Shown here: positions 33,491-42,021 of the stretch, in pieces
Layout of the letters: every line of letters begins with the position of its first letter
Numbering within the stretch: position 1 is the first letter of the stretch
Source of the DNA: Terriglobia bacterium
GTDB taxonomy: Bacteria; Acidobacteriota; Terriglobia; Terriglobales; Acidobacteriaceae
NCBI GenBank assembly: GCA_020072845.1
Contig: JAIQGF010000011.1
Coordinates: 124,001 to 188,000 of the forward strand
DNA length: 64,000 nt
Direction: 5' to 3'
Translations under genes and position numbers: made by a program
Notes under the pieces: model-generated
The model's database searches: none
Told to the model about the DNA's origin: nothing
What the model saw: only the letters and a program-made list of their open reading frames with translations

Positions 33491-36110
33491 ACCGAAAATT
33501 GCTCAGCATCACCGCATCCTGCTTTTCGTTGCCGCGGGTGAAGGCCACGCGGCGGCCGTCGCGGGAGAAGGCAAAGGCGTAGATGTGATCGCTGGTGAAG
33601 TGCGTTACCTGGTGCGCCGGACTACCGGCCATGGACTGGTACCAGAGATTGTCCACATCGCCATCGTGCTGGGTGTAGTAGAAACCGGCGCCGTCGCTGG
33701 CCAGCCGGAAGATGTCACTGTCCGGCGGCACGTTGAACTGGTGAACCGGCGCGCCGCCTTCGGCGGGGATGACAATGAATTTCCGGTCTTCATCCCCGGC
33801 GCCAGCGCGGAATCCCACGTACTTGCCATCGCCGGAGATGCTCGGCCACCACGGGCCGTTTTCCCCGAACAGCAAGCTGGGCTTGCCGCCGGAAGTCGAG
33901 ATCCGCATCAACTGCCACACCCCGCTGTCGTGGCTCAAATAGACAGCCCAGGCGCCGTCCGGTGAGCAGACCGGCTGCCAGTCCATGCGCCCCGAGGTCA
34001 GGTCGGTTTCCCTTCCCCCGCCGGTGGACGCCAGCGTCACGTGGATGGCATTGCTGCGCGTCAGGCTCGAATACAGGAATGATTTCCCGTCGCCGCAGAC
34101 GGACGGGGCCAGGCCGAACTCCTGCGTCGGGAGCCGGACGTCGCCCGTGCCGTCGGGGTTCAACAGCGTCGAGTGCCCCGAGGCATCCGCGATCACGACC
34201 TTGCCGTCCGGCGTCCAGTCGGTGACGTCACGCTCCGAAGACGCTGCCGTCACCGCCTTGAGCTTGTCGAAACCGGCGAGACTGGCGGTATCGCCAACAT
34301 ATATGCTGGTAGCCGCCTCCGTCTGCACCGCCACGATTGCTTTCCCGTCGGCGGTCACGCTCAGCGCATCGCCGTAATCGTTCAGGTCATTGGTCAGGCG
34401 CACCGGCTGGCTGGAGAGATCCGCCCGAAAATAGATTTGCGAGCGCCCCTGCGTTTCCGGCGATTTTTCCAGCCATACCATTCCATCCGACAGCCACTGC
34501 GCCGCGGGCACCTGGCCGCGGGCCGGAACCTGGCGCGCCTCTCCGCCCGTCACCGGCTGCAGCAGCAATACCCCCAGGCCCCTCTCGGTGAACAGGTCGG
34601 TGGTCAGCAGAAGCGTTTTGCCGTCCGCCGACCATGAGGGTGGCGTCTTATACAGATGCGCGTTCTCGGTCACCGTTTTTTCGCCATTGTCGTTTGCATC
34701 CGCCACCAGGACGCGATCGCGCCCACCCACTTCGCGCATGAATGCCACTTGCCGGCCATCGGGCGAGAACGCAACCCCGGTGGCGGTGTTGTTGATCACC
34801 AGGCGCGGCGTCCCGCCCAGCGCGGGCACCACGTATACCGCCTGCTGCGCTTTTCCCGCCGGACGGAATGCGTAGTACAGATAGTTGCCGTCGGGGGTGA
34901 ACGCCAGGTCGGAAAACTCCCCTTCTTGCGGCTCGACCACCCGCGTCTCACTGCCGGTCGCCACCTGTTTCACCCACAAAGCCGCCGAGTGGGCGTCGTG
35001 GCGCATCAACGCCAGCCACTTGCCATCCGGCGAAATCGCAGCGTCGTGCACGTGCCCGTTGTCGGTGAGGCGCGCGATGCTCAAGGTCTGCGGCGTCACC
35101 GCTATTCGGGAAGCGCGTGACGAATAGAAATATGTTGCCAGGGCGATCACCGCAACCACCAGCGCCGCGATCCCGCCATAGATCCACGCCGGCTTGCGTC
35201 GGGGAGCGGCCGCGACGGATTCGGTCGTGCCGCCCGCGGCCGCCGTTCGACCCGACTCCGAGTCGCGCTTCAGGCGCTTCAGGTCGCCGCGCAATTCGGC
35301 CGCGGTCTGGTAGCGGAGGTCGCGGTCCTTTTCCAGCGACTTGTCAATGATCTCTGCCAGGCGCGCCGGAACCGCCGCGTTCACCGACGATGCCGGCGCC
35401 TGCGTTTTTTCCAGAATGGCCGCGAACATCACCGCCGTAGTTTTGCCGTCGAACGGAAGCACTCCTGTCGCCATCTCGTAGAGCACGGTGCCGAACGAAA
35501 ACAGGTCGCTGCGCGGATCGAGTTCTTCGCCACGCGCCTGCTCCGGCGACATGTAGGCGACCGTGCCGATGGCGGTGCCGGGGCTGGTGAGGCGCGGGTC
35601 GGGCGCGGTACTGCCCACCGTCAGTGCGGCCGCGCGGTCCACCAACACCGTCGCCAGCCCGAAATCCAGCACTTTCACCCGCCCGCGGCGGGTCAGAAAA
35701 ATATTTGCCGGCTTGATGTCGCGATGCACGATGCCGCGCTGGTGGGCGGCATCGAGCGCGTCCGCCACCTGGATGCCAATGTCCAACAGTTCCGGCACCG
35801 CCAGCGCGCCGGATTTCAACCGCGCATCCAGCGGCGTGCCTTCCAGCAACTCCATGGAGATGAAGTGCCGGCCTTCGTGCTCGCCGATTTCATAAATCGT
35901 GCAGATGGATTCGTGGTTCAGCGCCGACGCCGAGCGCGCTTCCCGCCGCAGACGCTCCAGCGCCAGCGCATCCGCCTCCATCGCTTCGGGAAGGAACTTG
36001 AGCGCCACCTGCCGGGCCAGCGTCAGGTCCTCGGCGGCATAGACCACGCCCATGCCACCGCTGCCCAGACGCGACCCAACCCGGTAATGCGAAACCAGTG
36101 TCCCTTCCAT
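33489..36110 (-). CDS. Membrane Ser/Thr protein kinase with WD40-like beta-propeller sensor
   Basis: An 873-residue receptor kinase. Kinase part: [23 protein letters not shown] lysine in [37 protein letters not shown], and [12 protein letters not shown]. One membrane helix is near residue 320 ([20 protein letters not shown]). The extracytoplasmic half is a TolB-like propeller with PD40/WD40-like blades, each around 'SPDG/W.DG': [93 protein letters not shown]. This architecture is typical of Acidobacteria. I take the ATG at 36110, with GGGCGGGA upstream; a GTG at 36125 is an alternative. Confidence 0.9.
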   Translation of the reverse strand: MEGTLVSHYRVGSRLGSGGMGVVYAAEDLTLARQVALKFLPEAMEADALALERLRREARSASALNHESICTIYEIGEHEGRHFISMELLEGTPLDARLKSGALAVPELLDIGIQVADALDAAHQRGIVHRDIKPANIFLTRRGRVKVLDFGLATVLVDRAAALTVGSTAPDPRLTSPGTAIGTVAYMSPEQARGEELDPRSDLFSFGTVLYEMATGVLPFDGKTTAVMFAAILEKTQAPASSVNAAVPARLAEIIDKSLEKDRDLRYQTAAELRGDLKRLKRDSESGRTAAAGGTTESVAAAPRRKPAWIYGGIAALVVAVIALATYFYSSRASRIAVTPQTLSIARLTDNGHVHDAAISPDGKWLALMRHDAHSAALWVKQVATGSETRVVEPQEGEFSDLAFTPDGNYLYYAFRPAGKAQQAVYVVPALGGTPRLVINNTATGVAFSPDGRQVAFMREVGGRDRVLVADANDNGEKTVTENAHLYKTPPSWSADGKTLLLTTDLFTERGLGVLLLQPVTGGEARQVPARGQVPAAQWLSDGMVWLEKSPETQGRSQIYFRADLSSQPVRLTNDLNDYGDALSVTADGKAIVAVQTEAATSIYVGDTASLAGFDKLKAVTAASSERDVTDWTPDGKVVIADASGHSTLLNPDGTGDVRLPTQEFGLAPSVCGDGKSFLYSSLTRSNAIHVTLASTGGGRETDLTSGRMDWQPVCSPDGAWAVYLSHDSGVWQLMRISTSGGKPSLLFGENGPWWPSISGDGKYVGFRAGAGDEDRKFIVIPAEGGAPVHQFNVPPDSDIFRLASDGAGFYYTQHDGDVDNLWYQSMAGSPAHQVTHFTSDHIYAFAFSRDGRRVAFTRGNEKQDAVMLSNFR

Positions 36111-36182
36111 GGAATCCCGCCCCACAGGATTGAGTCATGCTACGAGCCGCGAGCGGCAATGGTCAACAGCAGGTTTTTGGGT

Positions 36183-36245
36183 AGGGCACGGCTTCAGCCG
36201 TGCCGCTCGAGGCCGCAAAAATAGTGGGCTTTAGCCCCTGAGGGA
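36183..36245. repeat. GGGCACGGCTTCAGCCGTGCC REP element
   Basis: TAGGGCACGGCTTCAGCCGT and GTGGGCTTTAGCCCCTGAGG are two adjacent palindromes. The first is a variant of those at 16655-16677 and 50103-50125. It lies in the 300-base gap between the divergent kinase and ruvA genes, which otherwise shows nothing recognisable. Confidence 0.7.
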
Positions 36246-36411
36246 CATTTTTCCTGAGGCGAAAATGTATTTTTGAAGCCGGTTCTAGAGACGGTGCCCC
36301 ATCCCCGTTTACAGATGAGCGGTTTCCCCTCGCACCGCGAGAATGCGCGTGCATGCGCGCCGCCGCGCGGATAATATTCTCTCGCCCGGCGCCTGAAGCC
36401 TGGAGCCTCCC

Positions 36412-36996
36412 ATGATCGCCCATCTACGCGGCAAGCTCATCGCCAAGCATCCCAACCAGGCCATCGTCGACACCGGAGGTGTCGGCTACGATGTCACCAT
36501 CAGCGTCCCGACATTTTCCGAACTGCCCGCTGCCGGCCACGAGGTCGCGCTCTTTATCCACACCCACGTCCGCGAGGACGCGATTGCCCTCTTTGGCTTC
36601 CTGCGCTCCGAAGAGAAACAGCTTTTCGAAAAACTGATTTCTGTCAGCGGCATCGGTCCGAAGCTGGCGATTACCATCCTCAGCGGCATGCCCACACCCG
36701 ACATGGTCAGCGCCATCCGCAGCAACGATGTCGCCCGCCTGACGCGCATTCCCGGCATCGGCAAGAAGACCGCCGAGCGCATGGTGCTGGAGCTGCGTGA
36801 CAAGCTGGAAGGCTTCGGCGCCGCGCCCACCCTGCCTGCGGCCACCCCCGCCGAAGAAGATGTTTTGTCGGCGCTGCTCAACCTGGGATACCAGCGCACC
36901 GCGGCCGAGCGCGCCGTGGCCGCCGCCGCGCGTGCCGGCAACGGTGCCACCTTCGATGCCCTGTTCCGCGACTCCCTCGCCGCACTTTCGAAGTAA
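36412..36996 (+). CDS. ruvA: Holliday junction branch migration protein RuvA
   Basis: A 194-residue RuvA. Domain I begins MIAHLRGKLIAKHPNQAIVD, with VGYDVTISVPTFSELP; domain II has helix-hairpin-helix motifs in SVSGIGPKLAITILSGM and LTRIPGIGKKTAERMVLELR; domain III (after about residue 145) is the RuvB-contacting part LSALLNLGYQRTAAERAV. RuvA tetramers hold the junction while RuvB drives migration. ruvB and ruvC are not in the window. Confidence 0.97.
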   Translation: MIAHLRGKLIAKHPNQAIVDTGGVGYDVTISVPTFSELPAAGHEVALFIHTHVREDAIALFGFLRSEEKQLFEKLISVSGIGPKLAITILSGMPTPDMVSAIRSNDVARLTRIPGIGKKTAERMVLELRDKLEGFGAAPTLPAATPAEEDVLSALLNLGYQRTAAERAVAAAARAGNGATFDALFRDSLAALSK

Positions 36997-37001
36997 CTCC
37001 T

Positions 37002-37321
37002 ACCACCGAGGCACCGAGCCCACCGAGACTCACCGAGAAAACTCCTCAATTTATTCTCGGTGTACCTCGGTGCCCTCGGTGTCTCGGTGGTGAATGAGTC
37101 GTAGGTCCGCGCCGGTTTTGCACGGGCGAGTCGAGGGATCCCTACTCTCGTGCCCAACTGATGGAGTTGTTGGCAACCGCCGAATCATCTCGGTGTACCT
37201 CGGTGCCCTCGGTGTCTCGGTGGTGAATGAGTCGTAGCGTAGTAATTCACGTCGCCACTCGCCATGAAAACTTCTCAATTTATTCTCGGTGTACCTCGGT
37301 GCCCCCGGTGTCTCGGTGGTG
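37002..37321. repeat. Cluster of CACCGAG elements after ruvA
   Basis: A full inverted element at 37002-37092 (ACCACCGAGGCACCGAGCCC mirrored by CTCGGTGCCCTCGGTGTCTC), then right-arm-only copies at 37188-37227 and 37283-37321, each followed by GTGGTGAATSAGTCGTAG. The 95-base spacing and shared flank indicate tandem duplication of the right end. No gene lies between 36997 and 37390. Confidence 0.75.
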
Positions 37322-37390
37322 AATCAGTCGTAGCGTAGTAATTCACATCGCCACTCGCCATCTGCGCTCATCAGCGTTAATCTGCGGCAA

Positions 37391-38041
37391 GTGTTTCGCC
37401 GATACCTCATCGTGATGCTGTTGGCCGCGCTCGCGCTCCCCCTGGCCGCCGAAAAAAAGCCCAAAGGCGCGCCCCTGATGCGCCTGCCGGACCAGACGGT
37501 CGAGCTGACCGCGTTCTGGCTGCCGACCCCGGTTCAGAAGTGCGCCAACTGGGCTTGGGCTGTCGCGGTTGAGGCCATGCTGAAGTCCCAGCAGGTGGCG
37601 ATCAAGCAGAACACCTGGGTGCAGAAGGCAAACTACGGCGAGGTTTGCATCGACACCCTGCCGGCCTTGGAGACACTGGCCAAGGTGATTGACGGCGCCT
37701 ACGTGCTCGACGACGGCCGCCACGTGCGCCTGGAATCGCGCTACATTTCCGGCGCGCCCACCATTCCCGACGACCTCATCGCCCCCCTGCGCCTCGGCCT
37801 CCCCGTGCTGCTGTTCTGGAAATCGCGCGCCCTGGTGGTCCGCGCCGTCACCTACGACGAGTACATCTACCCCAACGGCCAGCGCATGTTCCAGATCAAG
37901 GAAATCAAGCTGGTGGATCCGCTGCTCACCGGCAAGCAGCGCGAGTTCTCCTTCGTCAACGGCCGCGACGATCCTGCCGACATCGGCGGCATCTTCCACG
38001 TGGTCGTGGTCCCGGAGAAGCAGTTTCCCTGGCAACGCTGA
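37391..38041 (+). CDS. Secreted papain-like (C39/AvrRpt2-type) fold protein, catalytic residues apparently lost
   Basis: A 216-residue exported protein starting with GTG at 37391 (an ATG at 37415 is also possible); the N-terminus FRRYLIVMLLAALALPLAAE is a signal peptide. QKCANWAWAVAVEAML resembles the 'Q..SNWCWAA...ML' active-site helix of papain-like C39/C70 proteins, but the nucleophile position is Ala instead of Cys (a Cys lies four residues earlier). A later strand, ALVVRAVTYDEY, sits where the catalytic 'GHAVVVTGYD' is expected and lacks His; KEIKLVDPL fits the 'i.vnDP' strand. It may be an inactive, binding-only member. It is a single gene. Confidence 0.55.
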   Translation: MFRRYLIVMLLAALALPLAAEKKPKGAPLMRLPDQTVELTAFWLPTPVQKCANWAWAVAVEAMLKSQQVAIKQNTWVQKANYGEVCIDTLPALETLAKVIDGAYVLDDGRHVRLESRYISGAPTIPDDLIAPLRLGLPVLLFWKSRALVVRAVTYDEYIYPNGQRMFQIKEIKLVDPLLTGKQREFSFVNGRDDPADIGGIFHVVVVPEKQFPWQR

Positions 38042-38083
38042 TTCACGACACGGCGGAGACGCGGAGTGAGGCAGAGACAATTT

Positions 38084-38180
38084 GGTAATTTCGCAATTCG
38101 GTAACTTGGTAATTTGCTCAACAACGATTACCGATGACAAGAAATTACTAAATTACCCATTTACCAAATTACAAAATCGT
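38084..38180. repeat. GGTAATTT/AAATTACC inverted array before the folK end
   Basis: TTGGTAATTTCGCAATTCGG and TAACTTGGTAATTTGC on the left are mirrored by AAATTACTAAATTACCCATT and TACCAAATTACAAAATCG on the right. It lies between two convergent genes. Confidence 0.7.
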
Positions 38181-38206
38181 TAAACGCATTCTGACTTCGC
38201 AATTCT

Positions 38207-38749
38207 TTATTTCTCCGTGCCGGAGCCTGCCCCGAGCCCAGCCGAGGGATGGCTCCGTGGTGAATTCCCCTGCCAGCGCTTCACCTGCTGCCCCGGCGGC
38301 AGTCCATCCCGCAGCTCGCGCACGGTTCGCTTGAACACCGGGTGGCGCGCATCGGGCGCGATCTCCGCCAGCGGCTCCAGCACGAAGCGCCGTTCGTGCA
38401 TGGCCGCGTGCGGGATGGTCAGTGGCGCCGTTTCCACCACCGCTGACCCGAACAGCAGGATGTCCAGGTCAATCACGCGCGGGCCCTTGGGTTGCGCGCG
38501 GCGGCGTCCCATCGCCTGCTCGATCTTTTGCAGCGCGCCCAGCAACTGCCGCGGCATCTTCTCCGTGCTGATGGCGACGGCGCAATTCAGGAACCAGGGC
38601 TGGTCCAGGAAATCCACCGGCTCGGTCTCGTAATACGAGGAAACGGCGGTCACCTCGCCCAGCTCCGCGAGCCGGGCAATGGCGTCCCGAAGATTGGCTT
38701 CCCGATCGCCCAGGTTTGACCCCAGCGAGAGATAGACGGTCTTGCGCAT
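38207..38749 (-). CDS. folK: 2-amino-4-hydroxy-6-hydroxymethyldihydropteridine pyrophosphokinase
   Basis: A 180-residue HPPK. Seen: VYLSLGSNLGDREANLRDAI, SSYYETEPVDFLDQPWFLNC, the Mg/ATP-binding PKGPRVIDLDILLFG, and IPHAAMHERRFVLEPLAEIA. It pyrophosphorylates hydroxymethyl-dihydropterin in folate synthesis. I take the ATG at 38749; the frame upstream lacks homology. The last 20 residues, SHPSAGLGAGSGTEK-like, come from a palindromic repeat and extend past the normal end. Confidence 0.94.
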   Translation of the reverse strand: MRKTVYLSLGSNLGDREANLRDAIARLAELGEVTAVSSYYETEPVDFLDQPWFLNCAVAISTEKMPRQLLGALQKIEQAMGRRRAQPKGPRVIDLDILLFGSAVVETAPLTIPHAAMHERRFVLEPLAEIAPDARHPVFKRTVRELRDGLPPGQQVKRWQGNSPRSHPSAGLGAGSGTEK

Positions 38750-38881
38750 GCTCGCCGTAGTTTCCTGTTTTGCGCCGCAACTGGCAAGAGCGACACGATA
38801 GTAACTGGTCGGGCAATGCGATCTGCGCTCACATGGAATAGAATCGAAGCTCGGCAAGAGCCACCGGGGTTGGCCAACGAG

Positions 38882-39634
38882 ATGGCGCTGCAGTCACTGC
38901 TGCTCAGCCGTGACGACGATGTAATTCGCGTATTGCGCCGGGTTCTCAACGACCTGGAGATCGAGGTCGAGGTTTGCACCGTCCCCGATAAGGCGATTGA
39001 GGAGCTCGCGCGCCGCAAGTGGGACGCCATCATCATTGATTGCGACGACTGCCACGGCGCCCTCGACGTGCTCCGCAGCGTCCGCCAGCTGGCTTCCAAC
39101 AAGACCTCCACCGCCTTCGCCATCATCAACGGCATCACCAGCGTGCGCAACGCTTTCGAGATGGGCGCCAACCTTGCCCTGGAGAAGCCCATCACCGCCG
39201 ACCGCGCCCTGCACAGCTTCCGCGCCGTTCACGGCATGATGCTGGCGGAGCGCCGCCGCTACTACCGCCACCCGGTGGACATGGCGGTCACTCTGCGCTA
39301 CGAAGACAAGGAGAAGCAACGCCAGCATGAAGTGCTGGCCACCGCCATCAACCTCAGCGAGGGCGGCATGGCGGTCAAGCTGAAGTCCATGCCCAGCGAC
39401 ACCAAGGCGGTGGCCACGATTAAGTTCGTGCTGCCCGGAACCAGCAGCTGGATCGAAACCAACGGCACCATCGCCTGGGTGGACGGCGAATCCCAGGCCG
39501 GCATCCGTTTTGAAAACCCTCCGTTCACCGTCAAGGAACTCATGGCGAAGTGGTTCAATCAGAAAGCGGCAGGCGACAAGAAGCCGGTGAAACCCGAGCC
39601 GGCAAAACGCAGCTTCTGGCACCGTGAAAGCTGA
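38882..39634 (+). CDS. Receiver-like domain plus PilZ domain protein
   Basis: A 250-residue two-domain protein. Residues about 1-120 are a CheY-like domain (LQSLLLSRDDDVIRVLRRVL, then WDAIIIDCDDCHGALDVLR with the putative phospho-acceptor Asp, AFAIING, and LALEKPITADRAL with the conserved Lys-Pro). Residues about 125-225 are a PilZ domain with the c-di-GMP residues RRRYYRHPVDMAVTL (R-x3-R) and NLSEGGMAV (N-x-S-x-x-G). It may link phosphorelay or stress input to c-di-GMP. I take the ATG at 38882 at the start of the receiver fold. It is divergent from folK. Confidence 0.82.
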   Translation: MALQSLLLSRDDDVIRVLRRVLNDLEIEVEVCTVPDKAIEELARRKWDAIIIDCDDCHGALDVLRSVRQLASNKTSTAFAIINGITSVRNAFEMGANLALEKPITADRALHSFRAVHGMMLAERRRYYRHPVDMAVTLRYEDKEKQRQHEVLATAINLSEGGMAVKLKSMPSDTKAVATIKFVLPGTSSWIETNGTIAWVDGESQAGIRFENPPFTVKELMAKWFNQKAAGDKKPVKPEPAKRSFWHRES

Positions 39635-39762
39635 AACAGGCGCTGGGTTCTAGGTTTTAGGTTTAAGGCTTTAGGCTTCGGGCGTTTTGCAGTTGCTTGG
39701 AAGCAGTTGGAGCGCGTTCGCCCTCGAACGCGATAGTGGGACTGGCCACTGACCACTATTTT

Positions 39763-40659
39763 TCAGGTTCTGAGTTCCGCCGCCGCTGCGTACGCGGGCT
39801 TGCTCGCAGTTTCTTCCGTCGTCTCTTCCCACAATGTGCGATCGCGCAGCAGCCGCGAAACCAGCGCGGTATGCATGGCGTGTCCGGCTCGGTCGGCGAC
39901 CACGCGTCCGATGATGCGCCGCCCCACCAGCGCCAGGTCGCCGATCAGGTCCAGCACCTTGTGGCGGACGAACTCGTCGGGATAGCGCAGCGGGCCGTTC
40001 ACCACGCTGTCGCGCGTCAGCACGATCACGTTTTGCTCGGAGGCGCCGCGGATCAGGCCCTGGTTGCGCATCGCCTTTTCCTGCTCGACAAAACCGAAGG
40101 TACGCGCGGGCGCGATCTCGCGGCGGTACTGCCCGTCGGAAAGCTCCACTTCGAAGCTTTCGCGCCCGATCAGCGGGTGCGGAAAATTGATGGTGTAGGC
40201 CACCGAATAGCCGGGCGCGGGATAGATGGCGATGAACTTGTCGCCTTCGCGCAATTCCAGCTCGCGCCGGATGCGCATGTACATCCGCTGCCGCCGCTGC
40301 TTCTTCAGCCCCGCGTTCAGCACCATGTCCATGAACGGGCGGGCGCTGCCGTCCAGGATGGGCAGCTCCAGGTTGTCCAGCTCCACGATCGCGTTGTCCA
40401 CGCCCAGTCCGATGAACGCCGAGAGCAGGTGCTCGGTGGTGGAGATGAGCACCCCTTTCTTCATCAGGCTGGTGGCATAACTGACGCGCGCCACGTTGCG
40501 GCTGATGGCTTCTACCAGGAAGCCGTCCAGGTCCACCCGGCGGAAGACGATGCCCGTGCCGGCCGGCGCGGGCAACAGGCGCATATGCACCGGCGCGCCC
40601 GAGTGCAGGCCTACGCCCTCACAGGCCACCGGGCCGCGGATTGTTTGTTCGAAGGCCAA
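39763..40659 (-). CDS. lpxC: UDP-3-O-acyl-N-acetylglucosamine deacetylase
   Basis: A 298-residue zinc deacetylase that commits sugar to lipid A. Seen: QTIRGPVACEGVGLHSGAPV, zinc His in STTEHLLSAFIGLGVDNA, LPILDGSARPFM, the ARTFGFVEQ segment, zinc His/Asp in HKVLDLIGDLALVG, and GHAMHTALVSRLL. No ATG or GTG is available between an upstream stop and the conserved start, so initiation is probably at TTG (40659). It shows that the organism makes lipopolysaccharide. It stands apart from other lpx genes. Confidence 0.95.
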   Translation of the reverse strand: MAFEQTIRGPVACEGVGLHSGAPVHMRLLPAPAGTGIVFRRVDLDGFLVEAISRNVARVSYATSLMKKGVLISTTEHLLSAFIGLGVDNAIVELDNLELPILDGSARPFMDMVLNAGLKKQRRQRMYMRIRRELELREGDKFIAIYPAPGYSVAYTINFPHPLIGRESFEVELSDGQYRREIAPARTFGFVEQEKAMRNQGLIRGASEQNVIVLTRDSVVNGPLRYPDEFVRHKVLDLIGDLALVGRRIIGRVVADRAGHAMHTALVSRLLRDRTLWEETTEETASKPAYAAAAELRT

Positions 40660-40933
40660 AAAGATCGCTTGCTGAGACTCGTCTTAAACGAAGACCCACG
40701 CCCGCACAACAAGTTCTATGCGAACTAACTATTTTCTGATGAGTAGATTACAGCGGACGATTCAAGAGTGGACTGTGGCAAATCAGACACAGTTAGAGTC
40801 GTTCTGACCGCAGGTGCCGACAGGGTAACGAGTTGGAGTGTCAGCCGCCGCCGGGGTCACTGTAAGTTTCAGGTCGAGCGCTTCAGGCCGGCATCTGACG
40901 ACCTGAAACTGAAACTCGAAACTGAACCTGCTT

Positions 40934-41203
40934 CTACTCCGCCCCGGCCTGCACCCGCCGCGCTTCCTCGATGATGCTCTGGAAGATGCGGGTGATGGCG
41001 TCCTGGTCGAGCGGGCCGCTGTTGCCCTGGCGGACGCGCGCCAGCACCTGCCGCTCGCGCTCCGGATCCACAATCTCCATGCCGGTTTCGCGCTTCACCT
41101 TGGCCAGTTCGCAGGCCAGTTTGGCGCGGATGTTGAGCAGGTTGAGCAGTTGGCCGTCGAGGACGTCAATGGCGGCGCGCCAGTCGGATACGAGGGTGGA
41201 CAT
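40934..41203 (-). CDS. aroQ: Chorismate mutase, AroQ type
   Basis: An 89-residue all-helical chorismate mutase that turns chorismate into prephenate for Phe and Tyr. Seen: WRAAIDVLDGQLLNLLNIRA (helix 1 with the catalytic Arg), LACELAKVKRETGMEIVDPE (Lys and the 'D..RE' segment), and ERERQVLARVRQGNSGPL, ending with AITRIFQSIIEEARRVQ. AGGAG lies 7 bases before the ATG at 41203. A strong terminator and a Phe/Tyr-rich reading frame lie immediately upstream on the same strand, suggesting attenuation control. Confidence 0.93.
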   Translation of the reverse strand: MSTLVSDWRAAIDVLDGQLLNLLNIRAKLACELAKVKRETGMEIVDPERERQVLARVRQGNSGPLDQDAITRIFQSIIEEARRVQAGAE

Positions 41204-41260
41204 TGCAATCTCCTGAAAAACGATTCTCTTGAAACCGCTTCTGCTGAAATTTCTGCTGAC

Positions 41261-41296
41261 AAAATAAAAAGCCGCGAACCCTGGAGAGTTCGCGGC
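41261..41296 (-). terminator. Terminator hairpin in the aroQ leader
   Basis: On the minus strand GCCGCGAAC-TCTCCAGG-GTTCGCGGC forms a perfect 9-bp stem (11 with the flanking AA/TT) followed by TTTTTATTTT. It lies 57 bases upstream of the aroQ start codon and downstream of the Phe/Tyr-rich frame. It may act as the attenuator for aroQ, or simply end the regulator gene transcript that stops at 41485. Confidence 0.85.
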
Positions 41297-41323
41297 TTCG
41301 GTCTGGAATCTTTGCGCTAGCTG

Positions 41324-41413
41324 CTACGGAATGTACGCACAAGCTCCGCCTCGGCCGCCACTCCCAAAGAAGTAGCGGTAAGTAAAGGCGTAGCTAAATC
41401 GCGTGCGAGACAT
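41324..41413 (-). CDS. Candidate Phe/Tyr leader peptide of aroQ
   Basis: A 29-codon frame beginning ATG at 41413 and ending TAG at 41324. Residues 5-16 read RFSYAFTYRYFF: seven aromatic residues in eleven, which is the pattern of pheL/pheA-type leaders. The stop lies 28 bases before the terminator stem. Codons 17-20 (GGGAGTGGCGGC) can pair with the first arm of the terminator (GCCGCGAACTCTCC), which would give an antiterminator. Against it: no clear ribosome site precedes the ATG, and a CATAAT just upstream could be a -10 box. Confidence 0.5.
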   Translation of the reverse strand: MSRTRFSYAFTYRYFFGSGGRGGACAYIP

Positions 41414-41484
41414 ATTATGCGCAGCAGCATCATGCCTCGTCACAAGTCTGTGTGTCAACCGGGGATTTGATGGCGTTGCTGATT

Positions 41485-41940
41485 TCAACCGGCGAACCGT
41501 ATGCGTAATCTGACGTCGACGGAGCTCGGTTTATGCGGGGTAACTTGCAGGACCTCAATATCCTGCTCTCGCAGACCTTCGATAAATGGGAGCACATACT
41601 GCTGAGCCGTGGATCGCGTGTCCGTGGCCGGCGGCCTTGATTCACGCTGAGCTCGGAAGAACTCTGTATCTAGCTTCAGTACACCATACGCAAACTCCAG
41701 GCCCCATTTCTGGTTAAGACGCTCCAACACGTCCATGCCGGGCACATCAATTTTTCTTATGTAGTTGTACAGCGCCGCCCGACTTACTCCCAACTCCTGT
41801 GCAGCCTGGAACTTGATTGCCTTTCCGCTAAACCGCTTACCTATCTGTTCGGTCAATTGCTTGGACACGTCCGACATCAGCCGTATGTCCTTGTCGGTAT
41901 GCGGTTTGGGCTTACGACCCCGGCGCTTCATCGCAAACAT
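41485..41940 (-). CDS. HTH transcriptional regulator of the nucleotide-gene island
   Basis: A 151-residue DNA-binding protein. The N-terminus is basic (MKRRGRKPKPHTDKD); residues about 40-75 form a Xre/Fis-like helix-turn-helix: KFQAAQELGVSRAALYNYIR. The C-terminal half (LEFAYGVLKLDTEFFRAQ, YVLPFIEGLREQDIEVLQV, VDVRLRIRFAG) may be a dimer or ligand domain. It is divergent from the four-gene island operon, and the 80-base gap contains three near-identical operator-like words, so it very likely controls that operon and itself. The start could be 41940 or 41931; neither has a clear ribosome site. Confidence 0.72.
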   Translation of the reverse strand: MFAMKRRGRKPKPHTDKDIRLMSDVSKQLTEQIGKRFSGKAIKFQAAQELGVSRAALYNYIRKIDVPGMDVLERLNQKWGLEFAYGVLKLDTEFFRAQRESRPPATDTRSTAQQYVLPFIEGLREQDIEVLQVTPHKPSSVDVRLRIRFAG

Positions 41941-42000
41941 TCTATTCGAATTTTCGAAAAATTCTATTTGAATAATCTATCTATTTGAATAGAATATATT
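41941..42000. promoter_or_regulatory. Divergent promoter with TCTATTYGAAT operator array
   Basis: TCTATTCGAAT at 41941-41951 and TCTATTTGAAT at 41963-41973 and 41980-41990. The last is extended to the perfect palindrome TCTATT-TG-AATAGA. An AATTTTCGAAAA palindrome lies between the first two. This AT-rich stretch stands out in GC-rich DNA. AGAATATATT at 41991-42000 can supply the -10 box of the rightward operon, whose ribosome site is TTGAGG. Confidence 0.65.
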
Positions 42001-42021
42001 AAGATTGATTGAGGTACGCCT

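Noticed and set aside
41430-41645. 71-codon minus-strand frame overlapping the HTH gene
   Set aside because: It is in another frame of the regulator gene and has no protein-like features.
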